Positions 49,635 through 58,134 of a stretch of DNA of 64,000 nt are shown in pieces. The notes under the pieces are model-generated. The model did not search any database. It saw only the letters and a list, made by a program, of their open reading frames with translations, and was not told the DNA's origin. Within the stretch, counting starts at the first letter, position 1. Each line of letters begins with the position of its first letter. The DNA is taken from assembly GCF_003315795.1 (NCBI RefSeq), contig NZ_QMEY01000023.1, positions 62,001 through 126,000 on the forward strand. The letters run 5' to 3'. The stretch is from Spongiactinospora rosea. GTDB lineage: Bacteria > Actinomycetota > Actinomycetes > Streptosporangiales > Streptosporangiaceae. Position numbers and translations under genes: made by a program.

Positions 49635-50117
49635 TCACTCCTGCGGGAGATAGTGCTCCCTGATGGCGTCCAGCACCCCGCCGAGCCGGCCACGGGCCCG
49701 CGCGGAATTCAAATGGTGGAGATAATCCCGGGACTCGATGATCCTCCCGTCGCGGACGCGCATCACGAAGACGCCGGGGATGGTGAACGGCTCACCGGTC
49801 TCCACCACCGTTCCCTCGTACCGGAACTCGGCCACGATGACCTCGGGATCGGAGGTCTCGTGAACCGTGATCCCGGCCGGTCGGCGACGCAGGGTGCGGC
49901 GTGGCTCGGATTCCGTGGCGCTGCCGATCCCGAAATGTGCCCGCAATTCTTCCAGGGAGGTCATCGGTGGTGGCTCGAACGGATGAAACGGGTGCGTGAC
50001 GTGGGTGGATTCGGCGTACAGGGCCAGTGCGTCCTCCCAGCGCTCGTCACAGACGGCGTGGACGAGCTTCAGGAAGACCTCGCGCGGAGTGGGGGGTGGA
50101 GTGGGGGGTACGGTCAA
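49635..50117 (-). CDS. NTF2/SnoaL-like protein
   Basis: A 160-residue protein with the cone-shaped SnoaL/nuclear-transport-factor-2 fold pattern: VFLKLVHAVCDERWEDALAL, YAESTHVTHPFHPF, FRYEGTVVETGEPFTIPG and MRVRDGRIIESRDYLHHLN. I use TTG 50117, preceded by GGGAGCGAG, rather than an upstream ATG whose N-terminal arginines look noncoding. Family members include steroid isomerases and polyketide cyclases. Located upstream of the P450 gene on the same strand, with 75 bp between them, possibly a functional pair. Confidence 0.8.
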   Translation of the reverse strand: MTVPPTPPPTPREVFLKLVHAVCDERWEDALALYAESTHVTHPFHPFEPPPMTSLEELRAHFGIGSATESEPRRTLRRRPAGITVHETSDPEVIVAEFRYEGTVVETGEPFTIPGVFVMRVRDGRIIESRDYLHHLNSARARGRLGGVLDAIREHYLPQE

Positions 50118-50170
50118 GGCTCGCTCCCGTCGATGATGCCGGCGACGACCGCCGCATCGGATTTCGCGCT

Positions 50171-50282
50171 GAACCTTTTTCAACCGGTCGCCTGGACCAG
50201 GTCAGGGGCGCCTCCACCGGACTCGGCTCGGGCACGGTAGCCCGGCAGGACGCCTCGTCGAACTTGAGGTTCAAAAAGGTTC
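50171..50282. promoter_or_regulatory. Paired inverted GGTTCA sites in divergent spacer
   Basis: GAACCTTTTTCAACC (50171-50185) and GGTTCAAAAAGGTTC (50268-50282) are reverse complements with one mismatch, about 82 bp apart. Each contains two GGTTCA/GGTTGA repeats 11 bp apart, one helical turn. One lies just upstream of the NTF2-like gene, the other before the kinase-like gene. Likely binding sites of one regulator controlling both directions. Confidence 0.55.
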
Positions 50283-50363
50283 ACCATAGACAATCATGTC
50301 CGCGCCCCCCGGTCGCTCGAAATTCGAATGCCCAATCGTGCCCTCCGCTGCCACGATGTCCCG

Positions 50364-51440
50364 ATGGAATCGATCGTGCGTGCCGCCGCCGGGTTGTTGG
50401 ACACCGAGTTGTCCGAGCCGATCGACCTGGGTGGCAGCAGGCGTAGCACGGTGCTGCGCTGCCGGTCCGCCGACGGCCGCAGTGTGATCGTCAAGGCGTA
50501 CGCCGACGAGCCCGACGGGCTGCGCGCCTTCGCCGCCGAGGCGGCGGGGCTGTCGCTGGGCCTGGCCGGTCCCGAGCTGCTGGCGGTGGACACCGCGGTG
50601 CCGCTGCTCGTCATGGAAGACCTGGGGACGGCCCCCACGCTGGCGGACATGCTGCTCGGCGACGACCCCGGCGCGGCCACCGAGGCCCTGCTGACCTGGT
50701 CCCGCGGGCTCGGCCGGCTGGCCGCCGGATCGACGCGCAGGCACGCCGACCTGCTGCGCCTCCGGGCCCGTTACGACAAGGGCGTGCCGTCCCGGGAGGA
50801 CGAGGCATGGGTCGCCGAACGCGCGACGGGACTGCTCGCCCTGCTCGACGCGGCCGAGCTGCCGGTACCTGCGGGCCTGCCCGCCGAACTGAAGGGCATC
50901 GCATCGGCGATCGGCGCGGATCCCCTGGGATTCACACCCGGCGACACCTGCCCGGACAACAACCTGCTCACCCCGGACGGCCTGCGGCTGATCGACTTCG
51001 AGAGCGCCTGTTTCCAGTCGGTGTTCCTGACGGCCGCGTACTGCCGGATGCCGTTCTCCACCTGCTGGTGCGTCTTCCGGCTCCCGCCCGGAATGGCCGA
51101 GCGGATCGAGAACGCCTTTCGCGCCGAGGTCGCGACCGTATATCCGGCGCTGGCCGACGACTCGATTTGGCACGCGGGCATTCGCCGGGCGATCGTGGCG
51201 TGGACCGTGGACATGACGGTGGCACTGCTGGCTCGCACCTCGGCGGAGGACGGACCCTCGCACCGGACCCGCCGCCCGGTCCCGACGCTGCGGCAACTCC
51301 TGACCTACCGCTGGGAGACGGCCCGGACGCTCGCGGAGTTCCCCGCGTTCGCCGAGACGATGCGGCTGCTGCTCCGCGAGGTCGCGGCCGGATGGGCGGT
51401 CCCGCCGATGCCGGGATATCCCGCCTTCACGCGAGCATAA
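50364..51440 (+). CDS. Kinase-like (APH/choline-kinase fold) protein lacking the catalytic-loop His
   Basis: A 358-residue APH-fold protein. N-lobe strand VLRCRSADGRSVIVKAYADE with the ATP-lysine, LLVMEDLGTAPTLADML hinge, and GFTPGDTCPDNNLLTPDGLR in place of the usual HGDxxxxN loop: Asp and Asn are kept but His is Pro. LRLIDFESACFQ follows, with Asp. It could be an active but divergent kinase or a ligand-binding pseudokinase. ATG 50364 is chosen; the earlier start has no support. Divergent from the NTF2-like/P450 genes. Substrate unknown. Confidence 0.75.
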   Translation: MESIVRAAAGLLDTELSEPIDLGGSRRSTVLRCRSADGRSVIVKAYADEPDGLRAFAAEAAGLSLGLAGPELLAVDTAVPLLVMEDLGTAPTLADMLLGDDPGAATEALLTWSRGLGRLAAGSTRRHADLLRLRARYDKGVPSREDEAWVAERATGLLALLDAAELPVPAGLPAELKGIASAIGADPLGFTPGDTCPDNNLLTPDGLRLIDFESACFQSVFLTAAYCRMPFSTCWCVFRLPPGMAERIENAFRAEVATVYPALADDSIWHAGIRRAIVAWTVDMTVALLARTSAEDGPSHRTRRPVPTLRQLLTYRWETARTLAEFPAFAETMRLLLREVAAGWAVPPMPGYPAFTRA

Positions 51441-51801
51441 GGGCGATTAATCGGCCGCCCGTATATCCGATTAAGGGTGCAAGGTCCCGCCACTGCCACG
51501 ATCTGGCGTCACCCCCTGTTCTCTCGCCGCCTGAACCCGGCAGAACACGACATGCGTGCCACTCGATGTCTTGCCCGTCCCTTCGGTCACGCCCAAAATG
51601 AGCAAGGAATGACCTGGCGGGTGGTCAGTCTCGGAGTAAAGACTGGCTGCGAACAGAGCCTGGCGATTCGAGAGGTCATGAAAGTCACTCCCCCGCGTTC
51701 GTGCGTTGTCCCCACAGGCCATGCCGAGCCCGCCCCGGCGCGCTCGACGTCCTGGACGAGCCCTTTCTTTCCCGAGTCCTCCCCGAGGTGAGCTGAACGG
51801 T
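51441..51801. other. Gene-free spacer before the aldehyde oxidoreductase operon
   Basis: About 360 bp. An 8-bp inverted repeat TTAATCGG/CCGATTAA (51447-51454 and 51467-51474) may be a weak terminator of the kinase-like gene. A 30-codon minus-strand frame with a ribosome site (starting near 51680) is seen but has no other support. No clear promoter boxes were resolved. Confidence 0.4.
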
Positions 51802-52449
51802 ATGTCAACTGAAGAAATCAGTACTGCGGAAATCGGTGCTGAAGAAGCCGGTCCGGAATCGACGGCCAGCAGACGTACCGTCCTTCGGGCAGGTGTCGCC
51901 GCCGCCGCGGTGGGCGCGGCCCCATTGGCGACCGGCCGGAATGAGGCCGTCGCCGAAGCCGGACCGGCCGATACGCGGACCGGCCCGGCACGGGTGGCAC
52001 TGAAGATCAACGGCAAGGTTCATGAGCCCGAACTGGAACCCCGGGTGACGCTGCTCGACGCGTTGCGCGAGCGGATCGGGCTGACCGGCACCAAGAAGGG
52101 CTGCGACCGCGGCGAGTGCGGGGCCTGCACGGTGCTGGTGGACGGGCGGCGGATCAAATCCTGCCTGACCCTGGCGGTGATGCAGCAGGGCCGGGAGATC
52201 ACCACCGTGGAGGGCCTGGCCCACGGGGAGCGGCTGCATCCGGTGCAGGCGGCGTTCGTCGGCAACGACGCCCTCCAGTGCGGGTTCTGCACCCCCGGCC
52301 AGATGATGTCCGCGATCGGCTGCATCGACGAGGGCCACACCGGCTCGGACGCGGAGATCCGGGAGTGGATGAGCGGGAACCTGTGCCGCTGTAGCTGTTA
52401 TCCGAACATCGTGGCCGCCGTCCGGCAGGCCGCCAGGGAGCTGCGCTGA
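51802..52449 (+). CDS. Tat-exported 2Fe-2S subunit of molybdenum aldehyde oxidoreductase (PaoA/YagT-like)
   Basis: A 215-residue small subunit of the xanthine-oxidase family. The N-terminus carries a Tat signal (ASRRTVLRAGVAAAAVGAA), like E. coli PaoA, so the complex is exported folded. Plant-type ferredoxin domain: CDRGECGACTVLVDG and later Cys; helical domain: LQCGFCTPGQMMSAIG and GNLCRCSCYPNI hold the second 2Fe-2S. ATG 51802 comes before the twin arginines. Stop and next ATG overlap by 1 bp (TGATG), so all three subunits are translated together. Confidence 0.9.
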   Translation: MSTEEISTAEIGAEEAGPESTASRRTVLRAGVAAAAVGAAPLATGRNEAVAEAGPADTRTGPARVALKINGKVHEPELEPRVTLLDALRERIGLTGTKKGCDRGECGACTVLVDGRRIKSCLTLAVMQQGREITTVEGLAHGERLHPVQAAFVGNDALQCGFCTPGQMMSAIGCIDEGHTGSDAEIREWMSGNLCRCSCYPNIVAAVRQAARELR

Positions 52450-53429
52450 TGGACGACTTCGCCTACACCCGGCCTGATCGGCCGCAGGCCGCGGTGGCAC
52501 TGGCCGCCCGGCCGGGGGCCCGGTTCGTCGCCGGCGGCACCGACCTGCTCAACCTGATGAAGGACGGCGCGGAACACCATGACCACCTGATCGACATCAA
52601 CGCGCTGCCGCTGTCCGGCGTGCGCGAGGTGGAAGGCCGGATCGAGATCGGCGCGCTGAGCCGGATGAGCGACGTGGCGGTCCATCCAGCGGTCCGCGAA
52701 GGTCTCCCCGTACTGGCGCAGGCGCTGTTGGCGGGGGCCTCGCCGCAAATCCGGAACATGGCCTCGATGGGCGGCAACCTGCTCCAGCGCACCCGCTGCT
52801 GGTACTTCCGCGACGCGGCGCTGCCCTGCAACAAACGCTCGCCCGGCAGCGGCTGCCCGGCGATCAAGGGCGAGAACCGCCGGCACGCGATCGTGGGCGG
52901 CAGCGAGCACTGCATCGCGGTCCATCCCTCCGACCTGGCCGTGGCGCTGACCGCGCTCGGGGCCACGGTCCACACGCTGAGCCCGCGCGGCGCGCGGTCG
53001 ATCCCGATGGCCGGGTTCTACCTGCCGCCGGGCGACACCCCGCACCGGGAGACCGTGCTGGGCCAGGGGGAGCTGATCACCCGGATCGAGGTGCCGGTGA
53101 CCCCGCTGGCGCGCGGTTCCCGGTACTTGAAGCTGCGCGACCGGGCCACGTTCGAGTTCGCGCTGGTCTCGGTCGCGGCGCTGGTCCGCACGGAGGGCGG
53201 CGTGGTACGCGAGGCGGGCCTGGCGTTCGGCGGGATCGCGCCCCGGCCCTGGCGGCCCGCGGCCGTGGAGAAGGCGCTGGTGGGACGCCCGCTGGACGCG
53301 GCGGCGATCAAGGCGGCGGGTGCCGCGCTGGTGCGCGACGCGGTGCCGCGGGAGCACAACGCGTTCAAGGTCGCGCTGGTCCAGCGGGCCCTGGCCGAGG
53401 TGCTGGGCGAGTTCGGGGGGTCGCGATGA
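52449..53429 (+). CDS. FAD-binding medium subunit with 4Fe-4S insertion (PaoB/YagS-like)
   Basis: A 326-residue CO-dehydrogenase-type flavoprotein. FAD loop FVAGGTDLLNLMKDG, ASPQIRNMASMGGNLLQRTR and the Cys-rich insert RCWYFRDAALPCNKRSPGSG followed by Cys: the three or four cysteines match the 4Fe-4S insertion that distinguishes PaoB from other FAD subunits. IVGGSEHCIAVHPSDLAVAL and the C-terminal CO_deh_flav_C region complete it. It passes electrons from the 2Fe-2S centres to an acceptor. Starts within the small-subunit stop and overlaps the large subunit by 4 bp. Confidence 0.9.
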   Translation: MDDFAYTRPDRPQAAVALAARPGARFVAGGTDLLNLMKDGAEHHDHLIDINALPLSGVREVEGRIEIGALSRMSDVAVHPAVREGLPVLAQALLAGASPQIRNMASMGGNLLQRTRCWYFRDAALPCNKRSPGSGCPAIKGENRRHAIVGGSEHCIAVHPSDLAVALTALGATVHTLSPRGARSIPMAGFYLPPGDTPHRETVLGQGELITRIEVPVTPLARGSRYLKLRDRATFEFALVSVAALVRTEGGVVREAGLAFGGIAPRPWRPAAVEKALVGRPLDAAAIKAAGAALVRDAVPREHNAFKVALVQRALAEVLGEFGGSR

Positions 53430-55624
53430 GCGCGCCCGCGGTCGGCCGGGCGGTCTCCCGGGTGGAGGCGCTGGCCAAGGTCACCGGGACGGCCCGGTAC
53501 GCGGCGGACACCGAGGTCGCCGGAGTGACGCACGCCGTACTGGTGAAGAGCACGATCGCCCGCGGCCGGATCACCGGCATCGACACCGCCAAGGCGACCG
53601 GCGCGCCGGGCGTCCTCGGCGTCTTCACCCACCAGAACATGCCGCGCCTGACCGTCCCCGGGCCGGAGGCCACGTTCCTCAAGGGCTTCCTGCCCGTGCA
53701 GGACGACGTGGTCCGCTACTCCGGGCAGCCCGTCGCGATCGTCGTGGCGGGCACGCTTGAGCAGGCCCGGTACGCGGCCACCCTGGTCAAAGCGGCCTAC
53801 GACGCCGAGACGCCGCAGGTGTCGCCGGCCGCCAACATGGACCTGGCCTACCTGCCCGAGCCGCATCCCCTGTTCGGCCCGCCGGTCTACACGCGCGGCG
53901 ATGTGGCCGCCGGGCTCGAATCCGCCGACGTCAAGGTGGCGGCCGAGTACGCGACGCCGCTCCAGCACCACAACGCGATGGAGCCCACGGCCATGGTCGC
54001 GGCCTGGGACGGCGACCGGCTGACCGCGCACGTGTCCACCCAGGGCGTCGGCGACGTCCAGCGGTCGCTGATGGCGGCGTTCAAGCTGCCCGCGGAGGGC
54101 GTACGGGTGATCTGCCCGTACCTCGGCGGCGGGTTCGGCGGCAAGGCGATGTCGTGGCCGGAGCCCATCCTGGTCGCGGCCGTCGCCCGGCAGGTCCGTC
54201 GCCCGGTCAAACTGGTGCTCACCCGGGCCGACACCTACACCGCCAGCGGCCACCGCGCCGAGACCCGGCACAGCCTGCGGATCGGCGCGACCAAGGACGG
54301 GCGGCTCACCGCCATCGACCACACCCTCACCCAGCAGGTGTCGCGCAGCGACGAGCTGATGTTCAACAACCCGGGCCAGACCCGGGTCATCTACGCCTGC
54401 CCGAACGTGCGCACCACGCAGCGCGCGGTCCGGCTGGACCTGCCGATCGCCAACTTCACCCGCTCCCCGGAGGCGTCGGGCGGACACGCCCTGGAGTCCG
54501 CGCTCGACGAACTCGCCTACGCGCTGAACATCGACCCGGTCGAGCTGCGGCTGCGCAACTGGTCGGCCACCAACCAGGAGACCGGCCATCCGCACGGCAG
54601 CAACCACCTGCGCGAGTGCTACCGGCGCGGGGCGCAGCGGTTCGGCTGGGCCCGGCGCGACCCTCGGCCCGGCTCGATGCGGGACCGGGACGGGCTGGTC
54701 GGCTGGGGCATGGCCACCGCCGCGCACGCCTCCGGCGGCGTACCCGGCGCGGGCGCCGACCTGGTGATCAGGCAGGACGGCACCGCCCGCATCCGCTCGG
54801 CCACCCAGGACGTCGGCACCGGCACCTACACGGTGATGACGCAGATCGGCGCGGACGGGCTCGGCCTGCCGCTGCGCGGCGTCGAATTCGCCCTCGGCGA
54901 CTCCACCTTCCCCCGGTCGGTGGTCGCCGCGGCCTCGACGACCGTGCCGAGCGTGGGCGAGGCCGTCGCCCGGGTGGCGGCGCAGGGCCGCGACCGGCTG
55001 ATCGCGCTGGCCGTGGCCGACCCGAAGAGCCCGCTGCACGGCCTGGACCCCGGACGGGTCACCGCCAGGGACGGTCACCTGTTCGACTCCGAACGGCCCT
55101 CCCGGCGGATCGCGCACCGCGAGGTGATGCGCCGGCACGGCAGGCCGATCGAGATCACCGCGGCCCCGGCGGCGTTCACGCCGCGGCGCTACTCGGTCGG
55201 CGCGTACTTCGCGGAGGTCCACGTCGATCCCGGCGTGGGCCGGATCCGGCTGCGCCGGGTCGTCGGCGTCTTCGACCCCGGCCGGGTGATCAACCCGAAG
55301 ACCGCCCGCAGCCAGGTCATCGGCGGGGCGATCTGGTGCGCGGGCATCGCGCTCACCGAGCACACGCTGGTCGATCCGCACCTGGGCCGCGTCCTCACAC
55401 CGAACCTGTCGGGCTACCTGCTTCCCGTCAACGCCGATATCCCGGACATCGAGGTCGATTTCATCGACCGGCCCGACCCCTCCAGCCCGGCGTTGGGCGC
55501 GCGGGGGTTCGGCGAGGTGCCTTCGACCGGGCTCACCGCGGCCATCGGCAACGCGGTGTACCACGCCACGGGCGTCCGCGTCCGTGACCTGCCGATCACC
55601 CCAGAGAAGATCATCAAGGCCTGA
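53426..55624 (+). CDS. Molybdenum-binding large subunit of aldehyde oxidoreductase (PaoC/YagR-like)
   Basis: A 732-residue xanthine-oxidase-type catalytic subunit: RVEALAKVTGTARYAADTEV at the start, ICPYLGGGFGGKAMSWPEPI (molybdopterin region), FTRSPEASGGHALESALDEL, STQGVGDVQRS, ATQDVGTGTYTVMTQIGADG, and the active-site Glu in LGARGFGEVPSTG near the C-terminus. It oxidises aldehydes at a molybdopterin cytosine dinucleotide centre in the periplasm or cell wall after export with the Tat-carrying partner. No dedicated XdhC/PaoD maturation gene follows; a strong terminator does. Confidence 0.92.
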   Translation: MSAPAVGRAVSRVEALAKVTGTARYAADTEVAGVTHAVLVKSTIARGRITGIDTAKATGAPGVLGVFTHQNMPRLTVPGPEATFLKGFLPVQDDVVRYSGQPVAIVVAGTLEQARYAATLVKAAYDAETPQVSPAANMDLAYLPEPHPLFGPPVYTRGDVAAGLESADVKVAAEYATPLQHHNAMEPTAMVAAWDGDRLTAHVSTQGVGDVQRSLMAAFKLPAEGVRVICPYLGGGFGGKAMSWPEPILVAAVARQVRRPVKLVLTRADTYTASGHRAETRHSLRIGATKDGRLTAIDHTLTQQVSRSDELMFNNPGQTRVIYACPNVRTTQRAVRLDLPIANFTRSPEASGGHALESALDELAYALNIDPVELRLRNWSATNQETGHPHGSNHLRECYRRGAQRFGWARRDPRPGSMRDRDGLVGWGMATAAHASGGVPGAGADLVIRQDGTARIRSATQDVGTGTYTVMTQIGADGLGLPLRGVEFALGDSTFPRSVVAAASTTVPSVGEAVARVAAQGRDRLIALAVADPKSPLHGLDPGRVTARDGHLFDSERPSRRIAHREVMRRHGRPIEITAAPAAFTPRRYSVGAYFAEVHVDPGVGRIRLRRVVGVFDPGRVINPKTARSQVIGGAIWCAGIALTEHTLVDPHLGRVLTPNLSGYLLPVNADIPDIEVDFIDRPDPSSPALGARGFGEVPSTGLTAAIGNAVYHATGVRVRDLPITPEKIIKA

Positions 55625-55630
55625 TCTCCC

Positions 55631-55670
55631 GAAGCGGCCCGCCCCGGCCGACGCCGGGGCGGGCCGCTTC
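55631..55670. terminator. 18-bp perfect-stem terminator of the oxidoreductase operon
   Basis: GAAGCGGCCCGCCCCGGC and GCCGGGGCGGGCCGCTTC form a flawless stem around a CGAC loop, 6 bp after the large-subunit stop. No U-tract, as is common in high-GC actinomycetes. Confidence 0.85.
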
Positions 55671-55675
55671 CGGCG

Positions 55676-55708
55676 TTGCGCATACTGTGTGGCACACACT
55701 ATAGTGTG
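55676..55708 (+). promoter_or_regulatory. Promoter and PadR operator for the regulator-membrane protein operon
   Basis: TTGCGC (55676-55681) and TATAGT (55700-55705) are 18 nt apart, with the ATG 6 nt after the -10 box (leaderless). The perfect 14-bp palindrome CACACTATAGTGTG (55695-55708) covers the -10 box, the ideal place for autorepression by the PadR protein encoded next. Confidence 0.75.
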
Positions 55709-55711
55709 ACC

Positions 55712-56050
55712 ATGCTTGAGGATGAGCTGCTCGCCACCCACCTGCAAGAGCTGCGACGGGGCACCGTCGTGCTGGCCTGCCTGCTCATCCTGCGCAAACC
55801 CGACTACGGTTACGCCCTGCTCGACCGGCTCGACCGCCAGGGCTTCGCCGTGGACGCCAACACCCTCTATCCGCTGCTGCGCCGCCTGGAGAAACAGGGC
55901 CTGCTGAGCAGCGACTGGAACACCGAGGAGTCCCGGCCGCGCAAGTTCTACCGCACCAGCGACAAGGGCGCCGCGCTCGCGGACGCTCTCAGCCGCGACT
56001 GGGAAAGCCTCGCCGCCGCGTTCGGCCACCTGAAAGGCGAGCAGTCATGA
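55712..56050 (+). CDS. PadR-family transcriptional regulator (short form)
   Basis: A 112-residue PadR regulator: LRRGTVVLACLLILRKPDYG, LDRQGFAVDANTLYPLLRRL, EKQGLLSSDWNTEESRPRKF and FYRTSDKGAALADAL form the winged helix with a short C-terminal dimerisation helix. ATG 55712 fits the leaderless promoter; the upstream in-frame ATG is inside the promoter. Overlaps the next gene by 4 bp (ATGA). It most likely represses its own operon by binding CACACTATAGTGTG. Confidence 0.9.
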   Translation: MLEDELLATHLQELRRGTVVLACLLILRKPDYGYALLDRLDRQGFAVDANTLYPLLRRLEKQGLLSSDWNTEESRPRKFYRTSDKGAALADALSRDWESLAAAFGHLKGEQS

Positions 56051-57006
56051 CCTCCGCCCCGAGCGGTTCACTCACCGACCGTTACATCAACGCCGTGCTG
56101 ACCGGCCTGCCCGCGCGGCAGCGCCCCGAGATCGAACGGGAGCTGCGCGCCTCGATCGCCGACGCCATGGAGGACGCCGCCGACTCCGGCGAACCGGCGG
56201 CCGACGCCGAGGCGGCCGTGCTCACCAGGCTCGGCGACCCGGCGCGGCTGGCCGCCGGCTACGCCGACGGCCCCCGGCACCTCATCGGTCCCGCGCTCTA
56301 CTCCGGCTACACCCGCCTGCTGACCGCGCTGCTGGTCACGGTCGTCCCCGCGGTGACCGTGGCGGTGGCCGGGGCGCGGGCGGTCCAGGGCGCGACCCTC
56401 TCCGGCGTGCTCGGCGAGGCACTGAGCGCGGGGCTCACCACCGGCGTCCACATCGCGTTATGGACGACGGCCCTGTTCGCGGCGATCGAGCGCGTCGCCG
56501 TACCCGGCCGCGAGGCGCGTGAGCGGTCCTGGACCCCCGCCGCGCTGCCCGAACCGCCCAGCCGCCGCCTCCGGTACGGCGAGCTGATCAGCGAGACCGT
56601 GGCGACCGTCCTGCTGTGCGCGCTCATCCTGCTCTCCCCGATGCTCACCACCGAGCGGACCCCGGGCGGCGACCCCATCGGCCTGCTGTCCCCGTGGCTG
56701 TGGGAGACCGGCGTGGTGTACGTGTTCGTCGCCCTCGTCGTCGCCGACCTCGGATTCTCCTTCGCGAAGTACCACGCCCGCTGGAGCGTTCCGCTGGCCG
56801 TCGCCGGGACGCTCGCCGACGTCGCCCCGCCCGTCACGATGATCTGGCTCGCCGTCAACGGCAGGGCGATCAATCCCGCGTTCGTCCAGGCGGCGGGCTG
56901 GTCGCCGGACGTGCCGCGCTGGGTCGCCATCGGCCTCATCGCGATGTCCGTCATCACCATCCTGAACGCCGTCGTGGGCGGGATCGCCCGCGCCCGGCGC
57001 CGCTGA
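56047..57006 (+). CDS. HAAS/permease-prefix-domain membrane protein
   Basis: A 319-residue integral membrane protein. Residues 1-75 (TDRYINAVLTGLPARQRPEI, RASIADAMEDAADSGEPAAD, RLGDPARLAAGYADGPRHLI) are a HAAS-type helical domain that accompanies PadR partners. Six or so membrane helices follow, from about 90 to 310. PadR plus HAAS membrane protein is a frequent pair in Gram-positive bacteria controlling membrane stress responses; the PadR gene overlaps its start. The downstream oxidoreductase gene follows at 13 bp, so three genes may share one transcript. Confidence 0.82.
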   Translation: MTSAPSGSLTDRYINAVLTGLPARQRPEIERELRASIADAMEDAADSGEPAADAEAAVLTRLGDPARLAAGYADGPRHLIGPALYSGYTRLLTALLVTVVPAVTVAVAGARAVQGATLSGVLGEALSAGLTTGVHIALWTTALFAAIERVAVPGREARERSWTPAALPEPPSRRLRYGELISETVATVLLCALILLSPMLTTERTPGGDPIGLLSPWLWETGVVYVFVALVVADLGFSFAKYHARWSVPLAVAGTLADVAPPVTMIWLAVNGRAINPAFVQAAGWSPDVPRWVAIGLIAMSVITILNAVVGGIARARRR

Positions 57007-57019
57007 GGGGAGCCCTGCC

Positions 57020-57985
57020 ATGAAGGCGATCGTCTACGACAGGTACGGCCCGCCCGAGGTGCTGCGGTACGCCGAGACCGCCACACCCGCCATCGGCGAC
57101 CACGACGTGCTCGTCCGGCAGCACGCCACAGCGCTCAACCACGCTGACCGGGTGCTGATGCGCGGCCTGCCCGGCATCGTGCGCCTGGTGTCGGGGCCGC
57201 GCAGGCCGAAGCGGCCCGTGCTCGGGCGGGCCGTGGCCGGCACCGTGGCGGCGGCCGGGGCGAAGGTCACCCGCTTCGCCGCCGGGGACGCGGTGCTCGG
57301 CGAGTCGGACGGCGGCGCGTTCGCCGAGTACGTGGCGGTGCCCGAGTCCCGGCTGGTCGCCAAACCGGCCGGGCTGACGTTCGAGCGGGCCGCGACCCTG
57401 CCGGTGGCGGCGACCACCGCCCTCGCCGCGCTGCGGCTCGCCGGGGCCGGGCCCGGGCGTACGGTCCTGCTCAACGGGGCCTCCGGGGGCGTCGGCACCT
57501 TCGCGGTGCAGCTCGCCCGCGCGCTCGGCGCGGAGGTCACCGGCGTGTGCAGCACCCGCAACACCGAGCTCGTCGGCTCGATCGGCGCCCACCACGTCCT
57601 CGACTACACCCGGGAGGGCCTGTTCGGCGGCCCGCGCGGCTTCGACATCGTGATCGACTTCGCGGGCGGCCACCGGGTGGGGGAGATGCGCCGCCTGCTC
57701 GCGCCGCGCGGCGTGTACATCGCCTCCACCGCCGACGGCGGGCGGTTGCTCGGCCCGCTGCCCCGGCTGCTGGCGATGGCCGTCACCGGGCCCTTCACCC
57801 GGCACGACCTGCGCAACCTGGTCGCGAAGCCCGATGCCGAGAGCCTGGCGCACCTCGCCGGCCTGACCGCCGCCGGGGAGATCGTCCCGGTCATCGAGGA
57901 GACGTTCGCCCTGGACGCGACGCCCGAGGCCATGCGCCTGCTGGAGACCCGGCACGCCCGCGGCAAGTTCGTGATCACTCCCTGA
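57020..57985 (+). CDS. Zinc-independent MDR-family NAD(P)-dependent alcohol dehydrogenase
   Basis: A 321-residue MDR protein. N-terminal MKAIVYDRYGPPEVLRYAET, LNHADRVLMRG, VLGRAVAGTVAAAGAKVTRF; NADP-binding loop LLNGASGGVGTFAVQLARAL (about residues 150-170); C-terminal RHARGKFVITP. It lacks zinc-binding cysteine clusters, pointing to the quinone reductase/RTN4IP1-like branch common in actinomycetes. Spaced 13 bp after the HAAS gene with AGGGGAG as ribosome site, so probably cotranscribed with the PadR operon. Substrate not known. Confidence 0.87.
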   Translation: MKAIVYDRYGPPEVLRYAETATPAIGDHDVLVRQHATALNHADRVLMRGLPGIVRLVSGPRRPKRPVLGRAVAGTVAAAGAKVTRFAAGDAVLGESDGGAFAEYVAVPESRLVAKPAGLTFERAATLPVAATTALAALRLAGAGPGRTVLLNGASGGVGTFAVQLARALGAEVTGVCSTRNTELVGSIGAHHVLDYTREGLFGGPRGFDIVIDFAGGHRVGEMRRLLAPRGVYIASTADGGRLLGPLPRLLAMAVTGPFTRHDLRNLVAKPDAESLAHLAGLTAAGEIVPVIEETFALDATPEAMRLLETRHARGKFVITP

Positions 57986-58134
57986 TCGTCCGGCGCTCTT
58001 ACGACCCGCTTACCGGTCGTCCGCGAGCATGTGACAAAGCAGAGGAAAGCGCGGAAAAGCGATCTCGCCCGGTGGGACAGGGGTAATCCGGCCGGCTTCG
58101 CCGCGCGTGTCGCCGAGTCGCGCACCAGGGGGTA

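Noticed and set aside
51587..51691. 30-codon minus-strand frame with ribosome-like site
   Set aside because: No family, no promoter and no neighbouring partner; length too short to support a gene.
53018..56029. 1,000-codon minus-strand frame across the aldehyde oxidoreductase genes
   Set aside because: Shadow of three strongly conserved plus-strand genes; the composition is that of antisense high-GC DNA.
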